Assembly: GCF_010669305.1 (NCBI RefSeq)
Contig: NZ_CP048649.1
Location: forward strand, 3,100,001 to 3,164,000
Direction of reading: 5' to 3'
DNA from: Aminipila butyrica
Lineage (GTDB): Bacteria > Bacillota > Clostridia > Peptostreptococcales > Anaerovoracaceae
DNA length: 64,000 bases
In this document: positions 9,301-16,721 of the stretch, piece by piece
How the letters are laid out: every line of letters begins with the position of its first letter
Numbering within the stretch: the first letter of the stretch is position 1
Translations under genes and position numbers: made by a program
Notes under the pieces: generated by a model
What the model was told of the DNA's origin: nothing
What the model saw: the letters and a program-made list of their open reading frames with translations, nothing else
Database searches by the model: none

Positions 9301-10833
9301 TGTACTTAAATAGTTAAAAGTCTTATTGATAATAGTAACGGTCTTATTTTCATCTCCAATGGTGCGATTGTAATCTGTCGTAATATCGCGTTGAACACCG
9401 GCGCTATCTATCCAGAATACCTTTTGAATATTAGCAAACCAGCCATCTACCGCAGCTTCAGAGCGAAGGATAATATCCGATCCTCTCACAATACCACCCT
9501 GATAGGCCGTGCTTCCGTCTTGCAGCTGCTCCCTGTTTAGGGTAAATACAGGAGCTTCACTCTTGTCTGCATTTGTAATGGTGAATTGGAACACGGTATC
9601 CGGATGTCCAAGGCGCTTGAGACGCAGTTCATGCTGTCCGGCGGCGAGATCATCCGTATAATAAGAAAGGGCTTTGCCGTTCTGTGTGTATTTGGTTGCA
9701 TCATCCTTTCCACCAGCCTTAGGAATCAGGCGCCCGTCAATCCAAACTGCGCTAAACTCCCCGGGGGTGTTGATTGAATTTTTCATCCGGCTTTCTACCA
9801 AAATGACCGCACCTTGAGCAACCTCCCTGTTTTCAGAAAGGAGTGTATCGGTATCCTGGTTTTTGGCTGTAGCATCAACCATCCAGTCAGACAGGTCTTC
9901 TACTGGGATGTTAAGTACAGCATCCTCATAACCATGGGCCATAACCGTAATGGTGTTATCTCCGATACGGAACTTTTGGCTTAGACGAATAATGAACTCT
10001 TCTGTATTTTTAGCACTGCTGCCTTTTAGGAAGCTGGTTTCTCCATTGATTACCGTGGAACTTGCATGATTGCCTGTTTCACCGGAAATCAAACCGGTAC
10101 CGTTTACGGTAATTGCATATACCTCATTAGCCCAGTCCTTATTATTTTCAAAGTTTATTTTAATGCGATTGTTTTTATTGGCCTTGTCATTGTTATAAGT
10201 CTCATCCAGTGACAGAGCCGGAGCCGCCTTAGCATCGGCATCGCTGACAAGGAATCCCTTACCAAATTCACCGGTTTCTAAAATATACTTAACACGGTAA
10301 GGCGGTATGCTCGGTGCAGTCTCCGCTAATTCCTTTATAAAAGCATTCCAGCTAAACTCAGGCGAATCAGCAGCCTCATTGGCCACAGTACTATAGGGAA
10401 CATATAAAACCTTGCCTTCGTTTAAGGTCACTTTAACTACACTCTTATCGATTGGATAAGTAATATCCGTTTTGCTGTTACCGAGCAATGTGGTTTTATA
10501 CCCCTCTTGCCACGTTTGCAAAATCTTTGTAATGGATGTATTTTTTAGTCCTTGTGCATCCATAATCACGCAATCTGCCAGCAGGCTGAAGTCCATAGCC
10601 GTAGTGATATCCACCGGCAGGTTGTCATACATGTTGTAGGTGGCTTGGCTTACGGCGTCAACAGTGGCTCCCGTGATGACATCTGGCTTTTCGGCGTTAT
10701 TCTCCGTCAAATAAAAGTCCCAGATATTCATCTTTGCCTTACCATACACGTCAATAGACATAGCCGAAGCGGTAGACAGAGAAGACAAAGTCATTGCAGC
10801 CACAAGGACAGTCGATAATATTATTTTTTTCAA
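6304..10833 (-). CDS. Giant secreted surface protein with hemoglobin-interacting (HID/DUF1533)-like repeats
   Basis: 1509 residues starting at TTG 10833 with AAGGGG upstream. A signal peptide (MKKIILSTVLVAAMTLSSLS..ASA) is followed by a unique N-terminal region (about 25-230, containing VITGATVDAVSQA). The remainder is a chain of about 13 immunoglobulin-sized repeats, each ending in a motif like LIIKAEGYRDVLVPIEL, LKIYADGYLN or VVLKAEGYADYSF. Repeats of this look occur in the HID/DUF1533 family, known from the streptococcal heme receptor Shr. Heme or hemoglobin capture is inference. Residues about 632-977 and 978-1319 are two copies of a four-module block. There is no LPXTG, SLH or C-terminal anchor, so attachment may depend on the SLH protein encoded 17 bp upstream in the same operon. 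Confidence 0.85.
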   Translation of the reverse strand: MKKIILSTVLVAAMTLSSLSTASAMSIDVYGKAKMNIWDFYLTENNAEKPDVITGATVDAVSQATYNMYDNLPVDITTAMDFSLLADCVIMDAQGLKNTSITKILQTWQEGYKTTLLGNSKTDITYPIDKSVVKVTLNEGKVLYVPYSTVANEAADSPEFSWNAFIKELAETAPSIPPYRVKYILETGEFGKGFLVSDADAKAAPALSLDETYNNDKANKNNRIKINFENNKDWANEVYAITVNGTGLISGETGNHASSTVINGETSFLKGSSAKNTEEFIIRLSQKFRIGDNTITVMAHGYEDAVLNIPVEDLSDWMVDATAKNQDTDTLLSENREVAQGAVILVESRMKNSINTPGEFSAVWIDGRLIPKAGGKDDATKYTQNGKALSYYTDDLAAGQHELRLKRLGHPDTVFQFTITNADKSEAPVFTLNREQLQDGSTAYQGGIVRGSDIILRSEAAVDGWFANIQKVFWIDSAGVQRDITTDYNRTIGDENKTVTIINKTFNYLSTEGNYTLLFKARGYGDVSLPVQIVRGMPSSNVLTYEQDGSVVLTSSDSTYLSKSKLKTVTINGTAYPVSMFTITTLSPYTMIIPSEYFNGGMKAVVTISADGYSDFIRTIDIPEGHKQRVYAPEVQLEQNRVLSGGNIVLNFTDDSSWREHITSVVYRPDNSTTDSKLTPDTATAGKLTMKAPTYTTGKGSLIIKAEGYRDVLVPIELTTEVPGTVTSEIQGDGSVSVAVSNSTYLGKVSVLVEGNTINVTKGTNKLTIPSSAFLTKKMYEVILQAEGYADYAFSVNTDIQTTPTVTAPVKPFEKQAFTVTSENSDWANKITGATLYYSTTPYVQYTKAADISVQDGNVTFAAKSMASSGNYTLKIYADGYLNTSVNITFVKAVPQGTLFEVSGDNVLLNVSDYSYRTAIQTIQVGNTTLVKDTDFSTGSNPISLSKSKFPQGDAAIAIYATGYGDYTTNFNLSAIKQPPVTQLEQNRVLSGGNIALTFTDDSPWREAIASAIFRPDSGSDRSLTLTKSEGKLTAAAPSTTGKGTLIIKATGYSDLTMALELVAAVPGTVTSELQSDGSLVVAVSSSTYLGKIAVTVNGNTVSVEKGSGKLTIPATAFPDKKAYAVVLKAEGYADYSFSVNTDAQDVPTLSAPISPLEKQTFTIASTDSNWAKKVTSAKLTDTYTSITYAASDIVASEEGNVTFAAKTSATAGSYTLKIYAEGYLAASMPITFVKAVPNVTLEAAEAGVVLNISDYSYRSSIQTIKIDGTVLNKGTDFSTSSNPVALDKSNFPAGQCDVVITATGYADYKTTFNISAINQAPEVTLPQEVALTKELVLTSNDGNWADAVTKVEIGKTYFSSLEASELTIEDGNITISASKLKGLLYVSAGTGYTIKIYADGYYTKQLSNITIYGKSSDDFNKQEVWEDGKLKINLSEGTSSYYYVGKVFVDEVEVTGLIKPSSGSKVLVIPAGSHFTEKIGESVTVRITGTTGYNLPDIILQIQVEASE
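6877..8940 (-). repeat. Tandem duplication of a ~345-residue four-module block inside the HID protein
   Basis: Copy 1 (about 8940-7903) and copy 2 (about 7902-6877) both start with QLEQNRVLSGGNI and run through the same order of modules (PGTVTSE.Q, AEGYADY.FSVNTD, ITFVKAVP, ATGY.DY.T.FN.SAI). The DNA copies are about 1.03 kb each and have diverged in many bases, so the duplication is not recent. Confidence 0.85.
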
Positions 10834-10850
10834 CAGTGTTTACCCCTTTC

Positions 10851-12515
10851 TTAGTTTTTTACAGACAGACCAAGCCCATTCAGGGTGATGATCATATATT
10901 CTTTGTCACGGACAAGCTTGAGCTCTTGGTCAGCCCCATTGTTATCCAGCAAAACTTTTATAATCAAACGGTTTTGTGTCGGCAATGATACAACTTTGGT
11001 CACATCCTTCTCTATCTCCTTTTTTACGCCATTGATATAATACGTGTATACATCAAAGTCGTTGCCTGTACCCATAGCATCCAAGTTCAATGAGATTGTC
11101 GCATATCTTAAGAAATCCACATCAACAATCCCGGTCTGGCTAACTCCAACCCAATCTCCAGAAGTCTTTGTCATGTTGTCTGGATTTTCATTTCCATTCC
11201 CGTTGTTTCCATTGTTGCCATTATTCCCGCTGCTGCCACCACTAGAACCTCCACTGCCTCCGGTACTAGTAGCTGTTTTTTCTCCTACGGTGGCCACCGT
11301 GCCTCCGGGTACAGCCGTATCGCCAGCTGCGGTTCCCGTTACGCCCTTGGCTACACTGACCACTGCTCCAGGCACCGTGATGCTGGCGTTATTCGCCTGT
11401 ACCCGGACCTGTTGAAGTTTTCCTAATCCAGAAGCCTTGACGTTTTCTCCTTCAATGCTCAACGTACCAATTACCGCACCAGTACCCACATTAATTTGTG
11501 CCCCTGCCCCCGTATCTGCTACCATGGCATTTGTCACCGTTCCACTTCGCTGCTCCAGACGCACGGGTGCAGTTAACGTCAGTTCGGAAACATTTGCATC
11601 CAGGATAAGATCGCTTTTAACCCGAAGTTGACTGATATCTGTGGTATTCTCTGAGAAAATACGCACAGTATGATTTATGTTATGTACAACAACTTCGCCT
11701 TTAATGTCAGATCCCACCAGTTTTACTGTATTCGAGCCACCGCCTCGCACCACAAGACGACCAGAAATGTGAACGTTTTCCAGCGTAACATCTCCATTAC
11801 CAATGCCATCGGCTAAAATCAGGTCACCAGAAACAGTGGTGTTTCGAATGATTGTATCTGGCTTAGATACAACCATATTTCCATCAATCGTACCAGCCTC
11901 GTTAGCAGCAGCTTCTCCAACAAAGGTATCTGCCAAATTGCTCATAACTTGTGCAAACTCAGCACGTGTAATGGTCTTAGCTGGCAGAAGCTTTCCCTCT
12001 GCACCTCCCACATAACCAGCCTGAACCATAGCGGCTATACTGCCGCGGGCCCAAGAGGCTACCGTGCTGCCATCCGTAAATTTGTTTAGTTCTGTAACAT
12101 CTCCCGCTTGTATCTCAAACACTCGGGCGAGCACAGTAAAAGCCTCCTCACGAGTAATGGCACGGTCCGGGTTCATCTTCCCATCACTTCCCGTAAAGGC
12201 CTCCATTTGAAGCGATTTAGCCATATCACTATAGTACCATTTACTTTGTGCCACATCACTGTACCCTGACAGGGATGCCTCCTTCGCCGCTCCAAAAGTA
12301 CGGTTGATAATTGCTGCCATCTCAGCGCGTGTCAAGGCACGCTCCGGATAGACTTTCCCCTCATAAGGTGTAAGGAGGCCATTTTCAAGGGCCTTCTCAA
12401 CTGCTGGTTTGGACCAGTTTTCCGGTAAATCAGTTGCGCGCTCTGCCGCAAAGACTCCGCTTTGCATTCCGGCAGCAACAAGTACCGTTAAAAGAATAAA
12501 ACCTGCTCTTTTCAT
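10851..12515 (-). CDS. SLH-domain cell-surface protein
   Basis: 554 residues with signal peptide (MKRAGFILLTVLVAAGMQSGVFA). Three SLH modules cover about 27-200 (ALTRAEMAAIINRTFG, AITREEAFTVLARVFE, TITRAEFAQVMSNLAD) and should bind pyruvylated secondary wall polymer. Residues 205-410 form short hydrophobic repeats rich in V/I/N resembling a beta-helix. A Gly/Ser/Asn-rich linker (about 420-445, GGSSGGSSGNNGNNGN) precedes a C-terminal domain of about 105 residues that I do not recognise. It is first in an operon with the giant HID-like protein, which lacks an anchor, so it may tether that protein. Two GTTAGC palindromes lie just downstream of its promoter, implying repression by a regulator shared with the iron-type loci. 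Confidence 0.9.
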   Translation of the reverse strand: MKRAGFILLTVLVAAGMQSGVFAAERATDLPENWSKPAVEKALENGLLTPYEGKVYPERALTRAEMAAIINRTFGAAKEASLSGYSDVAQSKWYYSDMAKSLQMEAFTGSDGKMNPDRAITREEAFTVLARVFEIQAGDVTELNKFTDGSTVASWARGSIAAMVQAGYVGGAEGKLLPAKTITRAEFAQVMSNLADTFVGEAAANEAGTIDGNMVVSKPDTIIRNTTVSGDLILADGIGNGDVTLENVHISGRLVVRGGGSNTVKLVGSDIKGEVVVHNINHTVRIFSENTTDISQLRVKSDLILDANVSELTLTAPVRLEQRSGTVTNAMVADTGAGAQINVGTGAVIGTLSIEGENVKASGLGKLQQVRVQANNASITVPGAVVSVAKGVTGTAAGDTAVPGGTVATVGEKTATSTGGSGGSSGGSSGNNGNNGNNGNGNENPDNMTKTSGDWVGVSQTGIVDVDFLRYATISLNLDAMGTGNDFDVYTYYINGVKKEIEKDVTKVVSLPTQNRLIIKVLLDNNGADQELKLVRDKEYMIITLNGLGLSVKN

Positions 12516-12559
12516 TTCGTCTCCCTTCCATGTCGATTATTAGAAGCCAACTAATTTTT

Positions 12560-12609
12560 GTTAGCTCATGCTAACCAATGATGTAAAATAATGGTTAGCT
12601 GAGGCTAAC
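12560..12609 (-). promoter_or_regulatory. Two GTTAGC-N4-GCTAAC operators before the SLH/HID operon
   Basis: GTTAGCTCATGCTAAC at 12560-12575 and GTTAGCTGAGGCTAAC at 12594-12609; the second is extended by ATG/CAT arms to 22 bp. Their centres are 34 bp apart. Both lie between the promoter -10 and the start codon, positions suited to blocking transcription. Confidence 0.82.
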
Positions 12610-12619
12610 CATTTTAAGC

Positions 12620-12648
12620 ATTATATCGTCATTTTTCGACAAAGTCAA
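12620..12648 (-). promoter_or_regulatory. Sigma-A promoter of the SLH/HID operon
   Basis: On the minus strand TTGACT (12648-12643), 17 bp, TATAAT (12625-12620). The transcript would begin near 12613, immediately at the first GTTAGC palindrome. Confidence 0.85.
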
Positions 12649-12875
12649 TGCAATTTATGGCAAGAAAGTTTACAAAAATTTTATATAAAAGACTTGACAT
12701 CAGCCTTATTCTTACATATTTAATAATTAGCTTGACATTTGACGCTTATTCACGTACACTAAGTATAATTCTAAATGTATTAATTGATTATCATAGATTT
12801 AAGTCAATTTCCATTTCGACTTACAAATCTATGTTTTTTTTGCACCAGAATAATATTTTTTAAGGAGGTATCTGC
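12649..12875 (+). promoter_or_regulatory. Promoter region and long leader of the cold-shock gene
   Basis: AT-rich stretch with no convincing gene. Possible promoters are TTGACA (12694-12699)-17-TATTTA (12717-12722) and TTGACG (12739-12744)-19-TATAAT (12764-12769). Either leaves an untranslated leader of 100 bases or more, as is usual for cspA-type genes whose leader acts as a cold sensor. The exact start is uncertain. Confidence 0.5.
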
Positions 12876-13088
12876 ATGAATTATGGTACTGTAAAATGGT
12901 TTAACGAGAGTAAAGGTTTTGGTTTCATTTCAAATGACGACGGCGGCGAAGACATTTTTGTTCACTTCTCCTCTATTCAGGGTGAAGGATTCAAGTCCTT
13001 GTCCGAAGGTCAGAAAGTGACTTATGACACGGAAGCTGATCCTAGAGATTCCAAAAAGATGCGTGCAATCAACGTTCGCACAGTCTAG
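12876..13088 (+). CDS. Cold-shock protein (CspA/CspB family)
   Basis: 70-residue single cold-shock domain with RNP1 (KGFGFIS) and RNP2 (DIFVHFSS), starting NYGTVKWFNESKGFG. It binds single-stranded nucleic acid as an RNA chaperone. TAAGGAGG lies 7 bp before the ATG. It is a single-gene unit with its own long leader and an adjoining strong hairpin terminator. Confidence 0.97.
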   Translation: MNYGTVKWFNESKGFGFISNDDGGEDIFVHFSSIQGEGFKSLSEGQKVTYDTEADPRDSKKMRAINVRTV

Positions 13089-13130
13089 CAATAAAAAACC
13101 GTTCCTGCATAGGAACGGTTTTTTATTGCT
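13088..13130. terminator. Strong bidirectional terminator after the cold-shock gene
   Basis: Long stem AATAAAAAACCGTTCCT / AGGAACGGTTTTTTATT with a GCAT loop. It also serves the convergent ABC permease gene ending at 13150. Confidence 0.92.
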
Positions 13131-13149
13131 GTTTTCGCTCGGATATAGC

Positions 13150-13962
13150 TCATCGGCCTTTTGGTCCCGCTCTGAGGAACAGACTGGCTGTTTTATGTTT
13201 TTTAGGCTTGTAACCTGCTTGCGGAGGCTTTGTGCATATCACCATCACACTTGTAAGCAAAAGCATCACTATTAAGGATAACAGGGACAAGATGCGGCTT
13301 CCGGCTTCGGATGTATTCATAAAGGTTCCCGTATCAAAGCCTATGACTGTCAAGCCTGACAAAATTGGATACAGACTGCGCATGGCGACATTTTTTATAA
13401 ACATGGCACTATATCCAAAAATAAAGGATACCATCACGCCGCCCATGAAAATTCCCGGCTTCCGGCTTGTAAACGCAAGGATGGGCAAAATAGCCATGTA
13501 AGTGAAAAATGCAATCCCTACCGTCTGAAAAAGCCCAGTGAATAAAACGGCAATATTCAATCCCGAAATACCGGCAAACACCCCCACAACCAACGTTACA
13601 GCATAGCTATAAACCCCAAACAAAATGCTTAAGATGCCCATTGCCAGCAGTTTTCCCCATAATAATCGCTGAAAGCTTATCGGCACAGGCAAGATATTTT
13701 TTAAGGTATTATCGGTGTATTCCCGATGGATTAGATATCCCCCTATCAATGTAAAAATAACAGGCATGAAAATGGTTGCACTATTCCATATGGTGCTGCT
13801 GAAAAGCGCCGAAAAGTCAAACACTTCTACGGTGGTCTCTGGAATGGCCACGGCTTGGGTGAAGATAGACAAAACGGCCGGAAGGGTCATTCCAATGAGA
13901 CCAATCATCAAAATATGGAATCTTTTCAATTTTAAAAACTCGGTTTTTATAATAGGAAGCAT
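13150..13962 (-). CDS. ABC-2 type permease, LanE/G or BcrB-like (second permease)
   Basis: 270 residues with about six hydrophobic spans, beginning LPIIKTEFLKLKRFHILMIGLIG, a form typical of lantibiotic immunity (LanFEG) and bacitracin (BcrAB) permeases. It is last in a five-gene minus-strand module: response regulator, kinase, ATPase, permease, permease. GAAAGGAGG precedes the ATG and the previous gene ends 18 bp upstream. The probable role is removal of, or immunity to, a membrane-active peptide; the substrate cannot be told from sequence. Confidence 0.85.
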   Translation of the reverse strand: MLPIIKTEFLKLKRFHILMIGLIGMTLPAVLSIFTQAVAIPETTVEVFDFSALFSSTIWNSATIFMPVIFTLIGGYLIHREYTDNTLKNILPVPISFQRLLWGKLLAMGILSILFGVYSYAVTLVVGVFAGISGLNIAVLFTGLFQTVGIAFFTYMAILPILAFTSRKPGIFMGGVMVSFIFGYSAMFIKNVAMRSLYPILSGLTVIGFDTGTFMNTSEAGSRILSLLSLIVMLLLTSVMVICTKPPQAGYKPKKHKTASLFLRAGPKGR

Positions 13963-13980
13963 AAAAGTTTCCTCCTTTCA

Positions 13981-14754
13981 TTAAACTTCTCTGCGCCGAT
14001 AAATACGTGCCATGAAGAAGATACAAACGGCCGCTTCCGCTAAAAGCACTCCAAAGCATACGGGTGAGGACACAAAATATTGACTGAAACGGTTGTAAAA
14101 CTCTGTTTGGATTTCTCCAATCGGCGTGTAAAATTGATACAGCCATCGAAAAATGATCGGCACGGGCATAAGGGTTCCTGCATTAATGCCGAGAGGCTGC
14201 ATGATAACTGTATTGCTAAAATGCAGGGCATAATTTAGCAGCGTGTAAAAGAACACAATAATCACCGAAAGGATATAACTTTTATTAAACCAGACAACCA
14301 GCGCAATACAAGGCAAGGCCGCCGCCCACATGAGTACCGCCGTTGAGGCGGTGAGCAAAAGTTGAAAAGCAAAATGGTTGAGAGGGATATTCTGCACAAC
14401 GGCAAGGACTGTACTGACTGCAAAGCCCGTTAATTGAAATGAAACAGAGAAAATCAACAAAACCAATAACTTTACAACCACCAGCTGGGTTGTTGATATC
14501 GGTATGCAAAGGAGATTTTTTAAGGTATCATTGTCCTGTTCCACAAAAAAAAGATTTACTGCCAAGATAATCAGCAAGGGCATCAAAAGTAAGAAAGCAT
14601 TATCTTCTCTGACCCCGGACTGAATGCTGGCAAAGTCGGAATCTGACAGCAGCACAGCATTGAATAGCGGAAAAATAAAAGCAGCCACAATACCAAAGAA
14701 AAATAGTTTCTTCCTTTTAAACTTTTTTAATTCACTGAGAAGCAGGTTACGCAA
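13981..14754 (-). CDS. ABC-2 type permease, LanE/G or BcrB-like (first permease)
   Basis: 257 residues with about six membrane spans, starting RNLLLSELKKFKRKKLFFFG, the short cytoplasmic lead-in typical of this family. I choose TTG at 14754 because GGAGG lies 8 bp upstream; GTG at 14763 is in frame but overlaps that ribosome binding site. Either start overlaps the end of the ATPase gene, so translation is coupled. Together with the next permease it would form the membrane channel of a LanFEG-like ABC system. Confidence 0.85.
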   Translation of the reverse strand: MRNLLLSELKKFKRKKLFFFGIVAAFIFPLFNAVLLSDSDFASIQSGVREDNAFLLLMPLLIILAVNLFFVEQDNDTLKNLLCIPISTTQLVVVKLLVLLIFSVSFQLTGFAVSTVLAVVQNIPLNHFAFQLLLTASTAVLMWAAALPCIALVVWFNKSYILSVIIVFFYTLLNYALHFSNTVIMQPLGINAGTLMPVPIIFRWLYQFYTPIGEIQTEFYNRFSQYFVSSPVCFGVLLAEAAVCIFFMARIYRRREV

Positions 14755-15670
14755 TGCCCTCACCTCCAGTTATGCGCTTAAAGTAATCCTCTAGGGTATC
14801 TTCACAGGTGTGAACTTCGGATACCTCCAATCCGCTTTCCATCAAGCCGCGATTAAGGGCAGATACAACCAAATTGTTATCATATAGGCGCAAACTATAA
14901 TCATTTTCTATTACAAAATTTTTTAACCCAAAGTTCCTCTCCAAGACTCTGGCCGCCTGAGCAGTGTCGGAAACTATCAAATGAATGTATTTTTTATTTT
15001 TCTCTTCCAACTCAGCAAGGCTTTCTTCTTCCACCAACATACCCTGATCAATGATACCAATGTCATCTACCAGCAACGAAATTTCTGAAAGAATATGACT
15101 GGAGATTAAAATGGTTTTCCCTTTTACATCGCAGAGTTCCCGAATAAATGAACGGACTTCGGCAATACCAATTGGATCAAGTCCATTGATGGGTTCATCC
15201 AAAATCAACAGCTCCGGATCGTGCATAATAGCAAGAGCAATCGCTAAACGCTGTTTCATACCCAGCGAATATTGGGCAAATAACTTTTTATCCCCATAGG
15301 CAAGCCCCACAACTGCCAGAGCATCCTTGACAGCCGAACGCCTGGAAACCCCTCTCAGTTGGGCAAAGATTTTCAGGTTTTCCGTCCCGGTCAGATTCGG
15401 ATAAAATCCTGGTGCTTCAATTAAACTACCGATGCGGGGTAGAATTTTCTTTTCATTTCCCTGAATATTTTTGCCAAAAATTTGAACCTCGCCAAAGGTC
15501 GGCTTCGTCAGATTTAAGAGCATTTTCATGGTGGTGGTTTTGCCTGCACCATTTCTGCCGAGCAAACCATAGATACGACCTTTTTTTACATGGATGTTCA
15601 AGTTGGAAACACTTTTTTGATCCCCATATTGTTTGGTAAGATTTTTTGTTTCAATAATAAAATCACTCAA
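14747..15670 (-). CDS. ABC transporter ATPase, LanF/BcrA-like
   Basis: 307 residues. Walker A GRNGAGKTTT, signature YSLGMKQRLAIALAI, Walker B LLILDEP and the H-loop in ILISSHILSE match BcrA/LanF ATPases. It starts at TTG 15670 after AAGGGGGG. It powers the two following permeases. A separate promoter region with four 11-bp direct repeats lies between the kinase gene and this gene, so the transporter part can probably be induced apart from the two-component genes, most simply by the module's own response regulator. Confidence 0.93.
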   Translation of the reverse strand: MSDFIIETKNLTKQYGDQKSVSNLNIHVKKGRIYGLLGRNGAGKTTTMKMLLNLTKPTFGEVQIFGKNIQGNEKKILPRIGSLIEAPGFYPNLTGTENLKIFAQLRGVSRRSAVKDALAVVGLAYGDKKLFAQYSLGMKQRLAIALAIMHDPELLILDEPINGLDPIGIAEVRSFIRELCDVKGKTILISSHILSEISLLVDDIGIIDQGMLVEEESLAELEEKNKKYIHLIVSDTAQAARVLERNFGLKNFVIENDYSLRLYDNNLVVSALNRGLMESGLEVSEVHTCEDTLEDYFKRITGGEGIA

Positions 15671-15688
15671 ATTAAGACCCCCCTTTTC

Positions 15689-15753
15689 TTTATAGTTCTA
15701 GTCTATCCTATCAAGCTTGCATAAACCTTGCCGCAACCTTGCATTAACCTTGC
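15689..15753 (-). promoter_or_regulatory. Four 11-bp direct repeats and -10 of the transporter promoter
   Basis: On the plus strand four consecutive 11-mers, ATCAAGCTTGC (15710-15720), ATAAACCTTGC, CGCAACCTTGC and ATTAACCTTGC (15743-15753), share NNNAACCTTGC. On the minus strand they end 15 bp before a -10 TATAAA (15694-15689), replacing a -35 box. Helical-period direct repeats at this place are typical of OmpR-family activator sites. Confidence 0.8.
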
Positions 15754-15767
15754 CATTTACAAAAACA

Positions 15768-15795
15768 AACCCCTGCCGCCAGACAGGGATTCTCT
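15768..15795 (-). terminator. Weak hairpin after the kinase gene
   Basis: CCCTG / CAGGG stem with an 8-base loop, followed on the minus strand by TTTGTTTTTG. It may partly separate the two-component transcript from the transporter transcript. Confidence 0.5.
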
Positions 15796-16718
15796 CAATT
15801 ATTCAAGGAAAACGAAATGTTAAAAATTGTATACTTATTTCGTTCACTTTCTACCGTGATGCGGCCATTCATTTTTTCTACCATCTGCCGGACAATGGCC
15901 AACCCTAATCCACTTCCCTTGTTCGACCGTCCTTTGTCACATTTATATAACCGCTCAAATAGGTGTTGCAGATCTGCTTTGTCTATGCCGATACCATTGT
16001 CCTCTATTACGATCTCGATTTCAGATTCTTTCTGGGACATATGCATTTTCATTTGTGTCGCCTGGCTATGATTGATAACATTCTGCACTACATTATTAAT
16101 GATGCGCGCATATCCATCTACATCCACGTTTGCCAGCAACGGTTTTTCTGGAAGCTCGATTTCATAATCCAACATTTTCTCTTCAAAAATAGGGACCCAG
16201 TCTTTCAAAATATGGCGGGTTAGCTCTGAAAGCTCTACCGGTTCTATGGATAAAGAAAACTCACTGGAATTCAGTTTAAACCAGTCAAATAAAATATCAA
16301 TATAGTCTTTCAAGTCATGGGCTTTTCTCCTGGCAATCTCCAGGTAATCCCCCCGATCCTTTCCCATGAGCTCTTCTCTATGAATTGCATCCAAGTATCC
16401 CAGCAGCGTAGTAAGGGGAGTTCTTAGATCATGGGAAAGACTGGTCATAAGCTGACGATTGGTTTCGTCCGCCGCTCGCAGCTGTGAAAGCTGTTCCTCG
16501 TAGCCATAAACAATCCCATTCATTTTAAAAGAAAGCTCTGCTGTCAACTCGTTGTCTGCCACAAGAATCTTTCGATTTCCATTTCCTCCCTGGATATCAT
16601 TCAGTGCCTCTGTCATGTTCTGAAGCTGTCGTTTTACAGCAATCAGTTTTGTGAAGCACACCATGCCAAACAAGAGCGCGAGGCATAATAATAGGCCTAA
16701 AAGCACATTCAAAAGCAT
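15795..16718 (-). CDS. Sensor histidine kinase of the LanFEG/Bcr-like module
   Basis: 307 residues with one clear N-terminal membrane span and no large extracellular domain, so it probably senses within the membrane or through the transporter. HisKA with SLSHDLRTPLTTLLGYLD (phospho-acceptor His near residue 95), N-box VVQNVINHS, G1 DNGIGIDKADLQHLFE and G2 GSGLGLAIVRQ are present. The gene begins 3 bp after the response regulator stop. This compact architecture is known for kinases beside bacitracin or lantibiotic resistance transporters. Confidence 0.92.
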   Translation of the reverse strand: MLLNVLLGLLLCLALLFGMVCFTKLIAVKRQLQNMTEALNDIQGGNGNRKILVADNELTAELSFKMNGIVYGYEEQLSQLRAADETNRQLMTSLSHDLRTPLTTLLGYLDAIHREELMGKDRGDYLEIARRKAHDLKDYIDILFDWFKLNSSEFSLSIEPVELSELTRHILKDWVPIFEEKMLDYEIELPEKPLLANVDVDGYARIINNVVQNVINHSQATQMKMHMSQKESEIEIVIEDNGIGIDKADLQHLFERLYKCDKGRSNKGSGLGLAIVRQMVEKMNGRITVESERNKYTIFNISFSLNN

Positions 16719-16721
16719 TCC

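Noticed and set aside
10200..10760. FMN-binding domain in the N-terminal region of the giant surface protein
   Set aside because: Only a short ITGATVDA string resembles the flavinylation motif; surrounding residues do not support the domain.
10851..12515. Sortase (LPXTG) anchoring of the surface operon proteins
   Set aside because: Neither protein ends in LPXTG plus a membrane span and charged tail; wall binding through SLH domains is the only anchor seen.
12648..12863. 71-residue ORF before the cold-shock gene
   Set aside because: AT-rich leader with no ribosome binding site and low-complexity translation; better explained as promoter and leader.
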